A DNA stretch of 64,000 nt from the NCBI GenBank assembly GCA_031308135.1, contig JAHLJT010009419.1, positions 64,150,540-64,214,539 of the forward strand, written 5' to 3'. Positions within the stretch are counted from its first letter, which is position 1, and each line of letters opens with the position of its first letter. Shown in pieces: positions 25,501 through 36,929 of the stretch. The DNA is from Acheta domesticus (taxonomy: Eukaryota; Arthropoda; Insecta; Orthoptera; Gryllidae). Both the position numbers and the translations under genes were made by a program. The notes beneath the pieces are model-generated. The model had not been told where the DNA came from and made no database searches. It was given only the letters and a program-made list of their open reading frames with translations.

Positions 25501-25848
25501 TTTTTGCATGCCAACGCTCCGTGGTCGCTTCTCACTTGGCCGTTGTTAATTCCAAGTTCCGCTTTTTTCTTCAGTCTTGCGCCGCTGCTGACACGTCCAG
25601 TCCACACTGCCTAAACTATTTGTTAGTTCTTATCCGACGCTCCCCGGTTCCTAGTCTCTCCCACTGGTTATGTAAACTATTGAAGTCCAACTGCAATGTC
25701 CGAAAATCTGAACAAGTCCTCCGCGAAATCACTTCTGGTAAATTATTTTCAAAGTCCGGAAACAAACTATCACTTCTCTCACAAGAAAACTATACAAGTC
25801 TCACTTTCCCACTATATTGTCTACAAACGATCTTTACGCTACGGCACC
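25501..25848 (+). other. Moderately GC stretch leading into a 36-bp repeat
   Basis: A 152-codon open frame (25521-25979) runs through this stretch and the tandem repeat after it. Composition and frame overlap with a second long + frame make coding doubtful. It could be the leader or terminal repeat of a decayed retroelement, but no TG...CA ends or primer-binding site were recognised. Confidence 0.25.
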
Positions 25849-25972
25849 CAGAGTCAGAATGTACGATCTTCACTCCACGACACCCCGAGTCAGAATGTGC
25901 GATCTTCACTCCACGACACGCCGAGTCAGAATGTGCGATCTTCACTCCACGACACCCAGAGTCGGAATGTTC
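25849..25972 (+). repeat. 36-bp tandem repeat, about 3.5 copies
   Basis: The unit reads CACCCAGAGTCAGAATGTAC followed by GATCTTCACTCCACGA. Copies begin at about 25849, 25885, 25921 and 25957, with only a few substitutions. Because 36 is a multiple of three, all + frames stay open across it; one of them repeats the peptide HPESECTIFTPR. Confidence 0.85.
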
Positions 25973-26155
25973 TATTTAATGCCTTCTTTAACCCTTTATG
26001 GCCCGGTAAGCGTCCATTCTTCTATTTTTCCAAAACACGGCGGCAAAAATTAGACTATCTAATCTTTAATAGCCAACCCGTGCGTCTCTTACAAATCCGA
26101 GTAGCCGCGACCTCCGTCAGTCATTCGTTTTTGCACCAATTACATCTTATGTTCT

Positions 26156-26653
26156 TCAGCCATCTAGCCGGCGTCCTGACGTCATCAAGGCCCGTGTATA
26201 GTTTGTTGACCTTGCCAACCTCTGCGCTGACGTTGCTAAGGCCGCATATACCGCCATATTGTATACCCATTTATAGCTAACATCATTAAATAAAAATCTA
26301 TAATATTCTGGTATATCACAATAGTAACTAATATTTATAAACGTTTCACGATGTTTATATTGTACTACATTAGGAAAACATGTAAGTGTACATGTAAGTT
26401 TTTCTTTTACGTTATAATAAACATTTGCAATAACAAGTAAATCATGTGGCATACTTCTGTATCTTTCTTTCAAAATCCAATGGATCACACAAAGCTTTCG
26501 TTGATTTTCTGAATCTGCTTTGGCTGCTCGATAAACATACGAATTACAATATATACTGAGTTTGCAGTACAACCAGTCAATTCCCGAACGCTGCTCGATT
26601 TTTTTATGCTTTCTTTCCCTCAGATAAAAGTTGGCAACATTGCCCGAACACAC
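26156..26653 (-). CDS. Unassigned 165-codon open frame, doubtful
   Basis: A minus-strand frame with mixed composition, including SENQRKLCVIHWILKERYRS and a Cys/Tyr-rich middle. It is longer than most chance frames in this AT-rich DNA. I see no known domain, no convincing start context and no clear splice sites at its ends. It may be a piece of a transposable element or simply chance. It overlaps the end of a + frame from 25696, so at most one of the two can be real. Confidence 0.15.
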   Translation of the reverse strand: MCSGNVANFYLRERKHKKIEQRSGIDWLYCKLSIYCNSYVYRAAKADSENQRKLCVIHWILKERYRSMPHDLLVIANVYYNVKEKLTCTLTCFPNVVQYKHRETFINISYYCDIPEYYRFLFNDVSYKWVYNMAVYAALATSAQRLARSTNYTRALMTSGRRLDG

Positions 26654-27182
26654 ACTTCAAGAAGACATGCCAAGCATCCCTTGGGCAAAAGGATACTCTA
26701 ACTCGCAAAATAAAGTGTATTTGCTCGCAAGAGGTCTGCTGGCGAGCGTTGCTGCCACCAATGCTATATAAGAACCCTTATCAACGACAGCATCTAGAAA
26801 GTAAACATGACTCTCGTTTTACATTTATCAACCTTACAAGTTGACTTATCCCATACGGCAGTCACGCAGTGGGATGCGATTAAAGTTAAGTCTGCGCTTA
26901 AAGAAAACCTACCAAATTCACAGATATTAGAGATGAAATAATAAATTAATAATAATGGTAACAAATATAATAATAACAATAGAAATATTAACTGTATAAA
27001 TAAAAATAAACTAATTGTTATATAAATAATAACAATACAATAACAATAAATTAAAATCGAATTTGAAACTCATAATATCCCATATTAAAAATACTATCCT
27101 GGGACAATTTAGGAAAGTGAAAACTAAAACCATACTGGGTCAAAGGTAGCACTACAGAAAATACAGTTCCGAAAAATTGAGA

Positions 27183-27690
27183 CCGACTAAGATGGCCCGG
27201 GGTATCAATTGATGTCACTGCAGTCCCTCTGATCGGGAGGTCCTAGTGATAGAATTCCGACGATCCCAGAATTTCTGGCACTAACTCGACAGCTGGATCA
27301 CGTTCAACCACTGTCTGGAGGAGAATCCTAGCGGCCGGCCACTCGGTATTTTCCCGAGGTTTCTCTTATAAACACCAGGCGACTGCCAGAGCAGGACTCT
27401 ATCAAACGAAACAAACGATGGCGCGTGACCATTCCTTCCCATATCTTGTCCTATTCTACACTTTACACACACTAACACTTACATGCACTACATTAGCTCA
27501 TATGGCGGGGAACCGGTCGGGAGTTTAGAGCTTGTCCCCGCTGGGGGATGCCTGGGAGATACCTGGTTGGGGAAAATCTTCGTAAGTCCACGTAGGTTGG
27601 ATCTCACCATTCAGCGGAGGAAGAACCACCTCCATCTCCAGTGGTTAAACATGCACTCCATTACAGGACTAATGCCTTTAGCAGTTACCG
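27183..27690 (+). mobile_element. tRNA-derived SINE copy inside the duplicated block
   Basis: Matches the SINE consensus from ATCAATTGATGTCACTGCAG through GTCTGGAGGAGAATCCTAGC, the GCCAGAGCAGGACTCTATC block, the CACTAACACTTACATGCACT block, GATACCTGGTTG and CTCACCATTCAGCGG to a 3' ACATGCACTCCATTACAGG. The B box is decayed (CTAGTGATAGAATTCC). The paralogous copy lies at 59547-60045. Confidence 0.75.
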
Positions 27691-27799
27691 TGGTATTCTA
27701 CCTGAAAATTATATACTTTACGACGGCAAAAATGCAAATTAGGTACATTTAGGAACGTTCCGCCTGAAAAGAAATATTTACGACTAGTATAACCTTATC

Positions 27800-28250
27800 C
27801 TTGCTAAATCTGTTGAAACGAGTATAGGATCTCCGGCCCTGATTTTTCACTACCGTTATTGTAAGATATTGATTTGTCCACCGGATACGGGTGGTGCGGT
27901 CCTGGGGGTAAAATGGCGTAGTACTGTGACAGCGTTTGTGCTTTCATCTCCCAGCCGCTTCCATGGCAAGTGTGCGGTTGCTCTGTACTGCGAGAGGCTC
28001 TTGGGCGCACAACAGGCGCTGCGCCAACGCACCTGAGCCCTGCGTTCCTCACCCCAACTCCGCCTCCCGCTCCAGCCCCGTGCTCGGTCCGCATGGCAAC
28101 AGTTAATGTGCAGCCATAATAATAACAGCCAATCCCCCCCATTTGTTGACATTCTCATACGTAGGAGCGGGTCGCTGTGGGTTCAAGGAGTTAGAAGCAC
28201 GGAAGTGTGCACAAAGGGGTCACAGGAACCTGCTTCAGAGTTCGTGTCGA
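27800..28250. other. GC-balanced segment of the duplicated block, no gene
   Basis: Conserved between the two copies of the block (60190-60600) but with frame-breaking indels, so the overlapping minus-strand frames are not maintained. There is no recognisable product. Confidence 0.4.
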
Positions 28251-28254
28251 GTGG

Positions 28255-29000
28255 AGGAATGAGTCGAAGGGACTAGTCCCGAGAACGGGTCGCTGGAATG
28301 GGTCGCGGCACGGTGTAAGAGATATAGGTGGGTTCACTCCCGGTCTAAAACTGAAGCTAATGTGAGGCTAGATCTCACAGTTCTCGCTAGATAAGCGCTG
28401 CAAACGACTTGGGCATTTTTGGGACAAGATGGAGATTCATTTAATAGCTTTGTAACCTCTGGTGAAAGCCACTAAATCGCAAGACGCCATCATGAATGCC
28501 CAACTCGATCGTACGGATAAGCGAGGAACTAGCCTCAAACTGGCTTCAAAAATTTTGTCCAAAAGGCGGCTAGTTGACACACCTATATATCTTACACCGT
28601 GGGTCGCAGGGACGGGTTGCGGGAACGGGCCGCAGGAACGAGTCACGGAGACGAGTCACGGGGGTGGGTCGCGGATAAGGGTGGCGGAGAGGGGCCACAG
28701 GAACGGGTTGCGGAGCCGGGCCACAGGAACGGGTTGCGGGGACGGGTCGCGGGGACGGCCCGGCTGGACGGGCCGCGGGGATGAGTCGTGACATTGGGCT
28801 GCGCGAACGGGTGGCAGGGGCGGAGCCCAGGAACGAGTCGCAAGGTCGGAGTGTGTGAACGGATCACGGGGATGTTTCGTGGGGTCGTGTCGTGGAAACG
28901 GCTAGCGGGGACGGATCGCAGGGTCGTGGAGACAGATTGTAGTGTCTGGTCGCAGGGATAAGTCGCACGGTCGGGATGCAGGGACAGGTTGCAGTGGACG
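28255..29000 (+). repeat. Degenerate 13-bp GC-rich minisatellite, split by a MITE
   Basis: Successive 13-mers of the form GGGTCGCGGGGAC run at 28255-28308 and continue at 28602-29000. About 30 units are recognisable, with decay toward the 3' end. The MITE at 28309-28601 separates the first few units from the rest. Copy 2 of the block has the same array uninterrupted at about 60620-61030. All frames of such an array are artefactual. Confidence 0.8.
28309..28601. mobile_element. 293-bp MITE with 21-bp TIRs and 8-bp target duplication
   Basis: The left end is CACGGTGTAAGAGATATAGG (28309 on). The right end (28581-28601) is its inverted complement with one mismatch in 21. It is flanked by GGTCGCGG (28301-28308) and GGTCGCAG (28602-28609). 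Removing the element and one flank gives the uninterrupted sequence found in copy 2 at about 60665, to within one base. CA...TG ends and an 8-bp duplication fit the hAT superfamily. There is no coding capacity, so it would depend on a transposase elsewhere. Confidence 0.85.
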
Positions 29001-30104
29001 TGGAGACAGGTTGCAGTGGTCGCCGGCACCGGTCTCCAGAACGGGTCGCATGGACGGGTCGAAGTGTCTGGTCGCTCAGGGAGGGTCGCAGAGATACGGA
29101 GTTACAACCGAATAGACTTCGGGCGATAGGAGCTCTGGCAGCGAGCCACAATGGATGCAGCCCAGGGTGAAGGGCGGCGCGCAGGAGAGGCCGGGCGCTA
29201 GGGAAAGGGAGCGCGAGGACAAATCGCAGGTGTCACGCGTTCATTTCCTCCCAGCGCTGTTTTCTCCTTTTGAGTGGAAGGGATGAGCCGCTTTCTCGGA
29301 GGCCTTCGACTACAATGCCCCCTTTCTACCTGTTTTCACGTCACTCCGACGCCAGAGAACTTCCTCTGTGGAGGGCGGCGCCGAAAAACTTGTTGATCAG
29401 GAGAAGTCGCTCCCTCTTCTCAAGGAAACTCATCACATTCACTCTCAATCAGGCAATTTCACTGTTGGATGAATGTGCAATTGAATTCACTGTTGATTAA
29501 AATAATGTTTTCTCATAATAAATGTACATTGTAATGTATTTTGTTGATCTTGCCAGTATAAAAAAAAGAGTTGTATCCTGTAGTTAAAATTTAAAAAATA
29601 GAGAATGTTTTTTATTCGAAATTAATGCTATAAAAAAGTATCTTCGAAATGAAATGTCTCTGAAAAGCAGTTCTGAGTACCGAAGATGATACAGCCTCAG
29701 TTATATATTTTAAAATTTTACTCCTAGTTATTTATATCATTAAAATTTAGCAGACAAAAATTTGAATTGTATTGTAAAACATTTTATAATTTTATTCATT
29801 TTTTAAATAAAACAAGTAAAGCTACAGCCCTACTTCGCATTATTTATAAATTTGCAGTTATCGAAAATTCAGAGAGTTTAACGAAAATGACCTGAGCGAT
29901 TCATTTAAACATTTCTTGTTCTATCTACTAAATTCAAAATTAAGGAAAAATTTGGAGAGTTTCTTAAGGATTTTAGAAGGTTTTTGTTATAAATTGCAAT
30001 GTTTTTAGGCACAATTTACGAGAAAACTACTATTTATTCAAAAATTTGACAATGACCTTATATAAAAAGCTGAGTGTTTAGAACAGATTTTCTTTAAAGA
30101 AAAT
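29001..30104. other. Duplicated-block sequence without a gene
   Basis: GC-rich to about 29450, then AT-rich. Collinear with 61000-62130. Small indels between the copies break every open frame, so no conserved coding is indicated. Confidence 0.45.
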
Positions 30105-31242
30105 ATTACGTATAGTGCAGGGAAAGTTATGTAATGCTGCGCGAAAGAACGACGGATTTACGGCAGAAAAACTCTTATTACAGAGCCCTGCTAACGAAAA
30201 AGAGGATAAAAAATTGCTAAATTAAGGAAAAAATCTCCTAACACGTCGTGCAACCTGAATCCCTGTTTTGTGGGGTCCTTGATACCGAAAAACCAATTGA
30301 AAGCAAATTGTCTGCCCGTCTGTTCGTCCGTCAGTCTATGGACAGCGCTAGCGACTAAACCGTTCAGCCGATTTTCTCCAAAACTGATACTCCCCGATTG
30401 ATCTGACAGACCTCTTGGCTTCATGAATTTGACACCGATATTTTAATTTTGGGGGCTATTTACATAAAGCCCCTGGGACATTTTCAAAATTTTCAATAAA
30501 AATGGCGCCAACAATTTTGAGTAATAGTCTGAATGTCATTTAACAGAATGACGTAGATCTCTTGATGGTTGAAAACTGTGATTTTTCGAAAATTGAAAAA
30601 AATTGAAACTTTTTCGGCATTTTCCTACAACTACAATTAATTATGAAGATAGAATTATTGTTCTTAATGAAATGTGTTCATAAAAAATAGGTTTTCAAAT
30701 AAGGTCATCTTCAATTTTTCAAAAACATAATTATATTTTGCGAAAATTTGTATAAAACAGACAATTGTTTATTTTCTTTAAACTTTTTTCTTAGAAAATG
30801 CCCAACGTTTTGTGATTAAGTTGGGACCTGAGATAGAATAAAGGAAGCTTAAGAGCAGGTTTCATGTTAGTTGAAATGCCTGATTTTGTAAAAAGTTTTA
30901 AAAATTAAAAATATTTTGGCATCTTCCTACAACTACAATTGTCTTGCTGTATTTGTAAAGATACAATTAATATTCTTTATGAAATATGCTCATCAAAAAC
31001 AGATTTTTAATTAGGGTCTTGTTGAATTTGTTGAAAATATGAGTAGTTTTTCTACAATTTCCTGACTAACGGCCCGCCCGGAATTCATTGCGCTTCTTTT
31101 CCGGCGTCTTCACAACATTGTGAAAATCCAATTTTTTCTCAATGAAATGTATTTATCAAAACTACATCTTCAATAAGGTCAGGCTTAATTTTTTGAAAAT
31201 ACGAGTAGTTTTTCTACAATTTCGTGACAAACACAATAGCCC

Positions 31243-31253
31243 GCTGCAAATTT
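31243..31253. repeat. Target-site duplication, left copy
   Basis: GCTGCAAATTT, identical to 33139-33149, brackets the LINE. The same 11 bases occur once at the empty site, 63260-63270. Confidence 0.92.
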
Positions 31254-33138
31254 TATTTTTTTTATTTAATAGGTAATTATGACACATTGATACATAATTT
31301 CAATTCTTTTAACTATGTGGCTAGGCTGAAGGCCTTTAAGCCATTACAATACCTACATCCTACCGCATTCTAACCTTTCGAATTCTGGCATTCACCCCTA
31401 ATGGTCTCTTCATCGCATCAAAGCCGCGGAAAGGAGACCATAAGGTACGGCTGAGGAAAAAACCCCTGAAGGGGGAAAAATCTGCCGTCAGAAGACGAGT
31501 ACATGCTAAACTACTAGTTTTTATTTTCTAAACTATTTATTTATTTCCTGGCGTGGGCATCTTCTCCATCCCGTCTTTGGCCTCCTCAGCCCCTGAAATC
31601 AAACACCGCCACAGAAGATCGCCCGCACCACCGCCTCTCCGAACAATTTGCTACTGATTAACTTAATTATCGCTTACTGATTAATTAATTAATACTGACT
31701 AATATACTAATTAATATTAATGATTAGCATTATTGACTACCTCACTAGTTAATTTAATTATCTCTTGCTTATTGAATTAATTATTTTATCTCCAGTCTAG
31801 GCTCCGCTCGTACTACTAACCAATACTGTTTTCCCACTCCCTGTTTACCGTTTCCCTGATAGTTCGAACCTTTCCTAAAAATATTCCTAATTCTTTCATA
31901 AAGTGAGATCTGTTATCAGCTAATATATTTTGAGCGAGCGTTATGTTTCTAAATTGGAAGCCATAGTTCCCCATTCCCATCCATTTTCCTCTCCAAGTTT
32001 CTGTAGCGCAGCAATTTAACAGAATGTGGATCCAATCTTCCCTATCACCGCACAGTACACAGATTCCATTGTCATTCGAATCCTTCATTCTACGTTGCAT
32101 CCACCCCCCTAACCTAAACCACGCGTATCCCCCTCTTGCATCCCTTTTAAGTGTGTGTACGTAGCTTTCGCATCCCCATACAGGACTCGTGTGAATTTGT
32201 ACCACTAACGAACATTTTTCTGCCGATGCTGCAAGAATATCTTGCCTTTTAATATCTGAAAGTCGATCTGAAATTAATCGTTCTATTTCCCGTGTTCCCC
32301 TATTCTCAACCATTTCAGGAGAAACGTCTCCCAGACCTGCGCGTTCTAGTACCCGTTTCACTTTATACGACCAATATCGCTGATCGTTTTCCTGTAATTG
32401 CGCTCTAAAGCACCTGCGAATAAGCGTGTCGGACTCTTCACTTGCTAATCTAATCCAAAGCTTAATGGCTTTCATTTTTAAATCTTTCCAAATTCCTACA
32501 CTACCTACCTCTCTTAAGACGCCGACATTTGCTGCGAATCTAGAGACTCCAAGAATTAATTTATAATAATCTGTTTCGATGCTTTCTAATCTATCTATTC
32601 TATCCACTCCCCAGATTTCCGCCCCGTAATTCATTGCTGGGAGCACTAGTGATTTAAACATTGTGTCGCACACCTTTAAGGGCAATTCCGGTACTCTACG
32701 CATTACGCAACCGATTTCTTTGAGAGCAATTTTTCCTTTACTATGAGCCGCAACTATGTGTTTATTCCATCCCCCGTTCATAGAGAATTTTGCACCAAGA
32801 TAAGTAAAAGTTTTAACACGGTCGAGTTCCTCCTGTGCGTAATACCATTTCTCTTTGTTACCCCAAATAAACCATTCTTGAAGACCACAGTTTTTGTTTT
32901 TTGAATATTTACTTTTAATCCCCATGCTACACTATATCTTTCTAGGATGTTTAAACTCTTCTGTAATCCCTCAATCGTTTCCGAGCATAGAACTAAATCG
33001 TCCGCATAAAGTAATCCGGGAATTTTCAGGCCATCAATTGCCGGTGCAGATGTGTCGGTGTCCTGTACCCATGTCAATAAATCATTTATGTACAAGATAA
33101 ACAACAGCGGTGAAAGAGGACAACCCTATCTTATTGTC
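31254..33138 (-). mobile_element. 5'-truncated non-LTR retrotransposon (LINE)
   Basis: About 1.9 kb inserted on the minus strand. Its 3' end (at 31254) is an A-rich tail with AAATAAA-like units. Its 5' end at 33138 is cut off within the reverse transcriptase domain. It is flanked by perfect 11-bp duplications and absent from the paralogous copy of the host block. This matches target-primed reverse transcription with 5' truncation. A 3' region of about 560 bp between the coding part and the tail is noncoding. Confidence 0.93.
31816..33138 (-). pseudogene. LINE reverse transcriptase C-terminal part, disrupted
   Basis: This encodes the C-terminal half of a non-LTR reverse transcriptase. In order it shows GCPLSPLLFILYINDL, the catalytic GLLYADDLVL, GLKVNIQKTK (the conserved GLxVNxxKTK block) and TFTYLGAKF. 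After these comes a thumb-like region of about 250 residues and a C-terminal zinc-knuckle pattern, CVLCGDREDWIHILLNC (C-x2-C-x7-H-x4-C). It is inactive: the Q of the conserved QGCPLSP motif is a TAG stop (33126-33128). A one-base deletion near 32870-32874 shifts the frame between FKNG and FIWGNKEKW. The fingers domain and any endonuclease are missing by truncation. The clade is not assigned. The downstream frame is otherwise intact for more than 350 codons, so the insertion is fairly young. Confidence 0.9.
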
Positions 33139-33149
33139 GCTGCAAATTT
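33139..33149. repeat. Target-site duplication, right copy
   Basis: GCTGCAAATTT, the partner of 31243-31253. Confidence 0.92.
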
Positions 33150-33877
33150 ACTGCGCTTCAGACAGCTGGATGCATCGTAAATGAGAATTTAAAATTTTGT
33201 ATATTATTTCTTGGTTCTTTTTCCTACATTCGACATTTTTTTATACATTTACACATTAATATTTTTGAAATTGTTTATTTTGAAATATTTGAAATAAAAA
33301 GTAAACAAAATTAATAGCTCTCAGAATAGCCACAATGCAGGGTCTGCAACAATGGAATAGACTTTGCGCTCGTGAATATCTGTGACTTACGTGTGATAGT
33401 TGTTACCTGGTGTAGCTGTATGAAAAGGAGTTATAATTGTCAAATTTATGTTGATATTTGCATGAAAATATTTAGTTTTCACACCAAATGCTGTACTATT
33501 TGTAGTGAACTTTGCACACTCTTCTCTAATCATGGCCCTATGAAATGCATTTCTGTATTGACCAGGGTATCAGACTTCTTTTTCCAATAAAAGTTTACAA
33601 AACGTTTGTATTATATTTTTATGCAGTTGTAGAATTCACATGGCTCTAGCAACACTGCGAACGAAACAGTGAGTTGTTTGCTTCGTGGTTGAATTGAACG
33701 TTTTCAAATAATAGCTGAGATGTTAGTAGCGCAGAAAGTGAAATATTTCAATACTAGCTTCCAATAACGCGGGAAAGTATATGCTGTTGTAGCACCACTA
33801 GTTTTTATCTTGGAACATGTAGTTTTGAAATATTAAATTTTTCGTAATTTTCGGAAATACAGCGAGCCCTCCGTAAA

Positions 33878-35161
33878 TGAGATTAGCACAAATGTAGTTT
33901 GTACATAGTTTGATAGTTACGAGGAGAAAATTAATAAGAGGGAAAAATTGGAAAAAATCTGAGCTGTTTTTGAAAAACAAAAATTTCCTTTATTTCATTC
34001 AAAATTATTGATAAACTGCTCATACTTTCGAACTTTTTTAGAAGAATTTATTTCAAGATCTGTCTTTTAAGAACAGATTTCATTCAGGAAAAAATCTCTA
34101 TCTACCTTTCACTTTGAAAACATTGCATCTAAGCGCATTTGATAGCTTACAAGAGAAGTTTTTAACTTTCACGTTCATATCTGATTTTTTTACAACCTCG
34201 CTACAATGTTGAAGGATAATTTCATTATTCAGTTTCATGATCAATGATGAAACACAAACTGCTACGTACCTCAACCCATTGATTAGGATTTCTCAACTTA
34301 ACGAGCACAATTATTTCACTCTTGTGTCACGCAAACATGATGACAGGTTGCGATTTTGAGACAATGAGTAAGACGCATGTGTATCTGTGAACATAGCGTG
34401 AGCTTATGGAAACGCAAGGTGTGCGTGTTTAATTTAATTCCTGTCTACGTTTTGGAGAAAGTCCAGAGATAGAAACATACGATTAAGGTGGTAACGGTTT
34501 TTCCTTATCAAAAAGACCGTCCGTTATATTTATATCTGACAGTTCCATTTGCATAGCGTTAGGGGACATTTCAGAATATCCCTGTTTTTCTTTAAGGAAA
34601 AGGTTGCAGTAATTTATATTGAAGGTCAAAGGTTTAAATTGATTCCTGTCATTTATGAATTTACTTACTCTGTTCTCCTTGTGTTTCACTTCGTGTCAGA
34701 CTCGGAGCCAGTTGCATACACGTTCGATATGGAATCCATAAGCTTATTGGTTTTATAAAATAGTCAACAGCGGCAAAAAGTGTTTCTGGAACAACCAATA
34801 AGACTTCTAAAACCTTCAAAGCTTTCCCAATCTTATAGATTCTTTTACGGTTTTACAAATGGTTGTAGATTTTACAAATAAGCACATGGCGACTCTGCGC
34901 ACTGCTGCAACAAACAGCTGTTTACTAGTGTTATTTATTATTAATAATTGAATCAGCAGTAATTCATATTAAAAATTAAGAATGGAAGGTAAATTCATAT
35001 TTATTTAAGTACAAATATGCGTAAAAAAAGCGTACGTTCGCACGCACATATTTGTCTTCTACCGCACGTTTTATCATCGCATACTTTCAACGACATTTTG
35101 GCGTACAAGATGTTATCTCCATTGTCCCGTTTCATTCTCAACTACAGTAAATAGTCTTTCG
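33878..35161. other. Stretch with no supported feature
   Basis: AT-rich. Copy 2 of the duplicated block ends with the window at the position matching 33877, so the duplication may continue into this stretch, which cannot be seen here. Confidence 0.4.
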
Positions 35162-35690
35162 GAGAGCGGCGAGCTTGCGTAGAGATCTTAGTGCTAACAG
35201 GCAAGCAACACTGCGTGAAATAACCGCATAAATGACTGTGGGACATACGACGAACGTAACTGGTAGGACAGTGCGGCGGAATTTGGCTTTAATGAGCTAT
35301 GGTGCCTTTGACTAGGAGTACATCGCCTGCAGCGCCTCTGCTGGGCTTATGACCGTATTTTGGGACATTAGACGGCTAGGAAACCGTGGCAAGTCTCGAT
35401 TTTATGTGGTAAGATTAGATGGTAGGATTGAGTATGGCGTAGACCCCACGAAACCATGGACCCAAGTACTCAATAAGGTATTATGCAAACTGGTGCTGGC
35501 CCCATAATAGTGTGGGCTGTTTGTAAATGGAATGGAGCTTGTCTTACTGAACCGATCATTAACTGGCTATGGCTGGTTACGTTCAGCCTTTTATCGACCA
35601 TTTGCAGCCGTTCATATTCGTAAACAACGATGGAGTGTTTATGGATGACAATGTGCCATGTCACCAAGCCACAATTATTAGCTTTTTAAT
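35162..35690 (+). pseudogene. Tc1-like transposase fossil
   Basis: Readable fragments of a Tc1/mariner-superfamily transposase occur in collinear order on the + strand, across frames. RRDLSANRQATLREIT and NVTGRTVRRNLA come from the helix-turn-helix region. SRFYVVRLDGRIEYGVDP lies around the first catalytic aspartate, where the usual DES before RF has become GKS. TGAGPIIVWAVCKWNGAC is followed by YVQPFIDHLQPF and FMDDNVPCHQAT, which keeps the second catalytic Asp-Asn. Stop codons and frameshifts occur throughout. I could not identify the terminal inverted repeats. It is inactive and old. Confidence 0.85.
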
Positions 35691-36929
35691 TTGTGCGATT
35701 AAATGAGGAATGACTCAATTTAAAAAATAACATGGCCAAAGTTCAATATTTAAAATAAAAATGTTTCTCTTAAATTAAATATTTTCTAAAAAAATCAGAA
35801 AACCAATAGCATGGGAACTATGTAGGGTCTGAACCTAAGCTCCCTATGAGAGTGTAACCTTCAAACATAGGGAGTTAACAAAGAGTTTGCAACGATATTT
35901 TGCTAAAAGAATAACTGCAAATTATTTCTAACAAAATGCCTCGGAAGCAAAACGATCATGATGGATATTTATTGTATTGGATGTGTTGTGGGGAGACTGC
36001 CCTTAGGAAGTTATTTCACACACAAATCTCGACCCAGGCTTCCTTGAAAGCTTAGTTCCTTGAAAATTAAAGCTTCTTGAAAGCAATGGTCCTCCAAACG
36101 CGGATCAGGATACTATTACCTGAGCAACTGAACCACGTAGGCAGACCCTTGAATGCGCCTTGGATTTCACTCTCACTTTCTCCACCCGATGTCTATCTTA
36201 CTGCAAGCAGAATATAACTAGAATTCTAAAATATCCCAAAATTTTAATTCTGCAGAGAATGGGAGGAGAAATAATGACGAAAATGTATACAAAATATCTC
36301 CAAAAATTAAAACAAACTTATGGGATATGTACAGGGATTGCAAATCATAACGTTTCGCCAATGAACAAATGCAGAATGGGAAATTTCATATTATTACAAT
36401 TCTTGTCTGTCAGTTTCTGTTATCTAGGAAATTTATTTGTCCATTCATGAGACGAATAGTTTCTTGAAAAAACTATTGCAGTTAATAAGGCATTTAAAAG
36501 CCGCCTATTACGCAAAGCAAATTTCGAGTCTTTTCAACACCCCATTCCCCATTGTAACGCCTTCCCATCTATGTAACGCAGCGTAACGCTGCATCACACC
36601 CTCTCCCTCTCCTTTACCGTTACGTAGTTTATGGATGACACCTTGTTTGTATCTGTAGAAAGCGACATTTGAGGCTCTTTGCCCCATAATCGCTTTCTAC
36701 AGATATAAATAAATGCTTTATTAACTGGAAAAGATTTTTCAAGAAAATGTACGTCTCATGAATCACCAAATACGTTTCCTTGGAAATTGCATGTACCGGA
36801 GTTACATGCATTTGTGTAGGAGACGTTTGCCCCTGATTTTTAGGCAACTCCTTAAAACACAAAGGTTTGGCAGGAAATCTGGATCAACCAAGTAGACTTC
36901 AAGTTCTTGCCGAACATCTGTGCATATTG
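35691..36929. other. Stretch with no supported feature
   Basis: AT-rich; no gene or repeat assigned. Confidence 0.4.

Larger units (their letters stand above)
30105..33800 (+). repeat. Interspersed repeat family Y, interrupted by a LINE
   Basis: Begins near GGGAAAGTTATGTAATGCTG, passes CTAACACGTCGTGCAACC, GGGGTCCTTGATACCGAAAA and a CCGTCTGTTCGTCCG run, and ends with GTAGCACCACTAG|TT at about 33797. Without the LINE it is about 1.8 kb. Its 5' part recurs inverted at 2135-2435 and directly at 49038-49205. A complete LINE-free copy lies at about 62130-63925. It has no open reading frame of note. The class is unknown. Confidence 0.7.
26815..33877. repeat. Large block repeated at 59164-64000 (copy 1)
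   Basis: From CGTTTTACATTTATCAACC onward this block is collinear with the sequence after the N gap, all the way to CAGCGAGCCCTCCGTA at 33877 (window end in copy 2). The copies differ by scattered substitutions, many 1-bp indels, a 24-bp insertion in copy 2 at about 59250, and two insertions present only here (MITE 28309-28601 and LINE 31254-33138). The block itself contains a SINE, a 13-bp minisatellite and a Y element. It is either a segmental duplication or an allelic copy placed twice in the assembly. Confidence 0.9.

Noticed and set aside
25480..26290. LTR or retroviral leader
   Set aside because: No TG/CA termini, primer-binding site, paired copy or gag/pol motifs nearby.
28255..29170. 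Several overlapping frames on both strands over the GC-rich 13-bp repeat
   Set aside because: A 13-bp unit shifts frame each copy, and indels between the two block copies break the frames.
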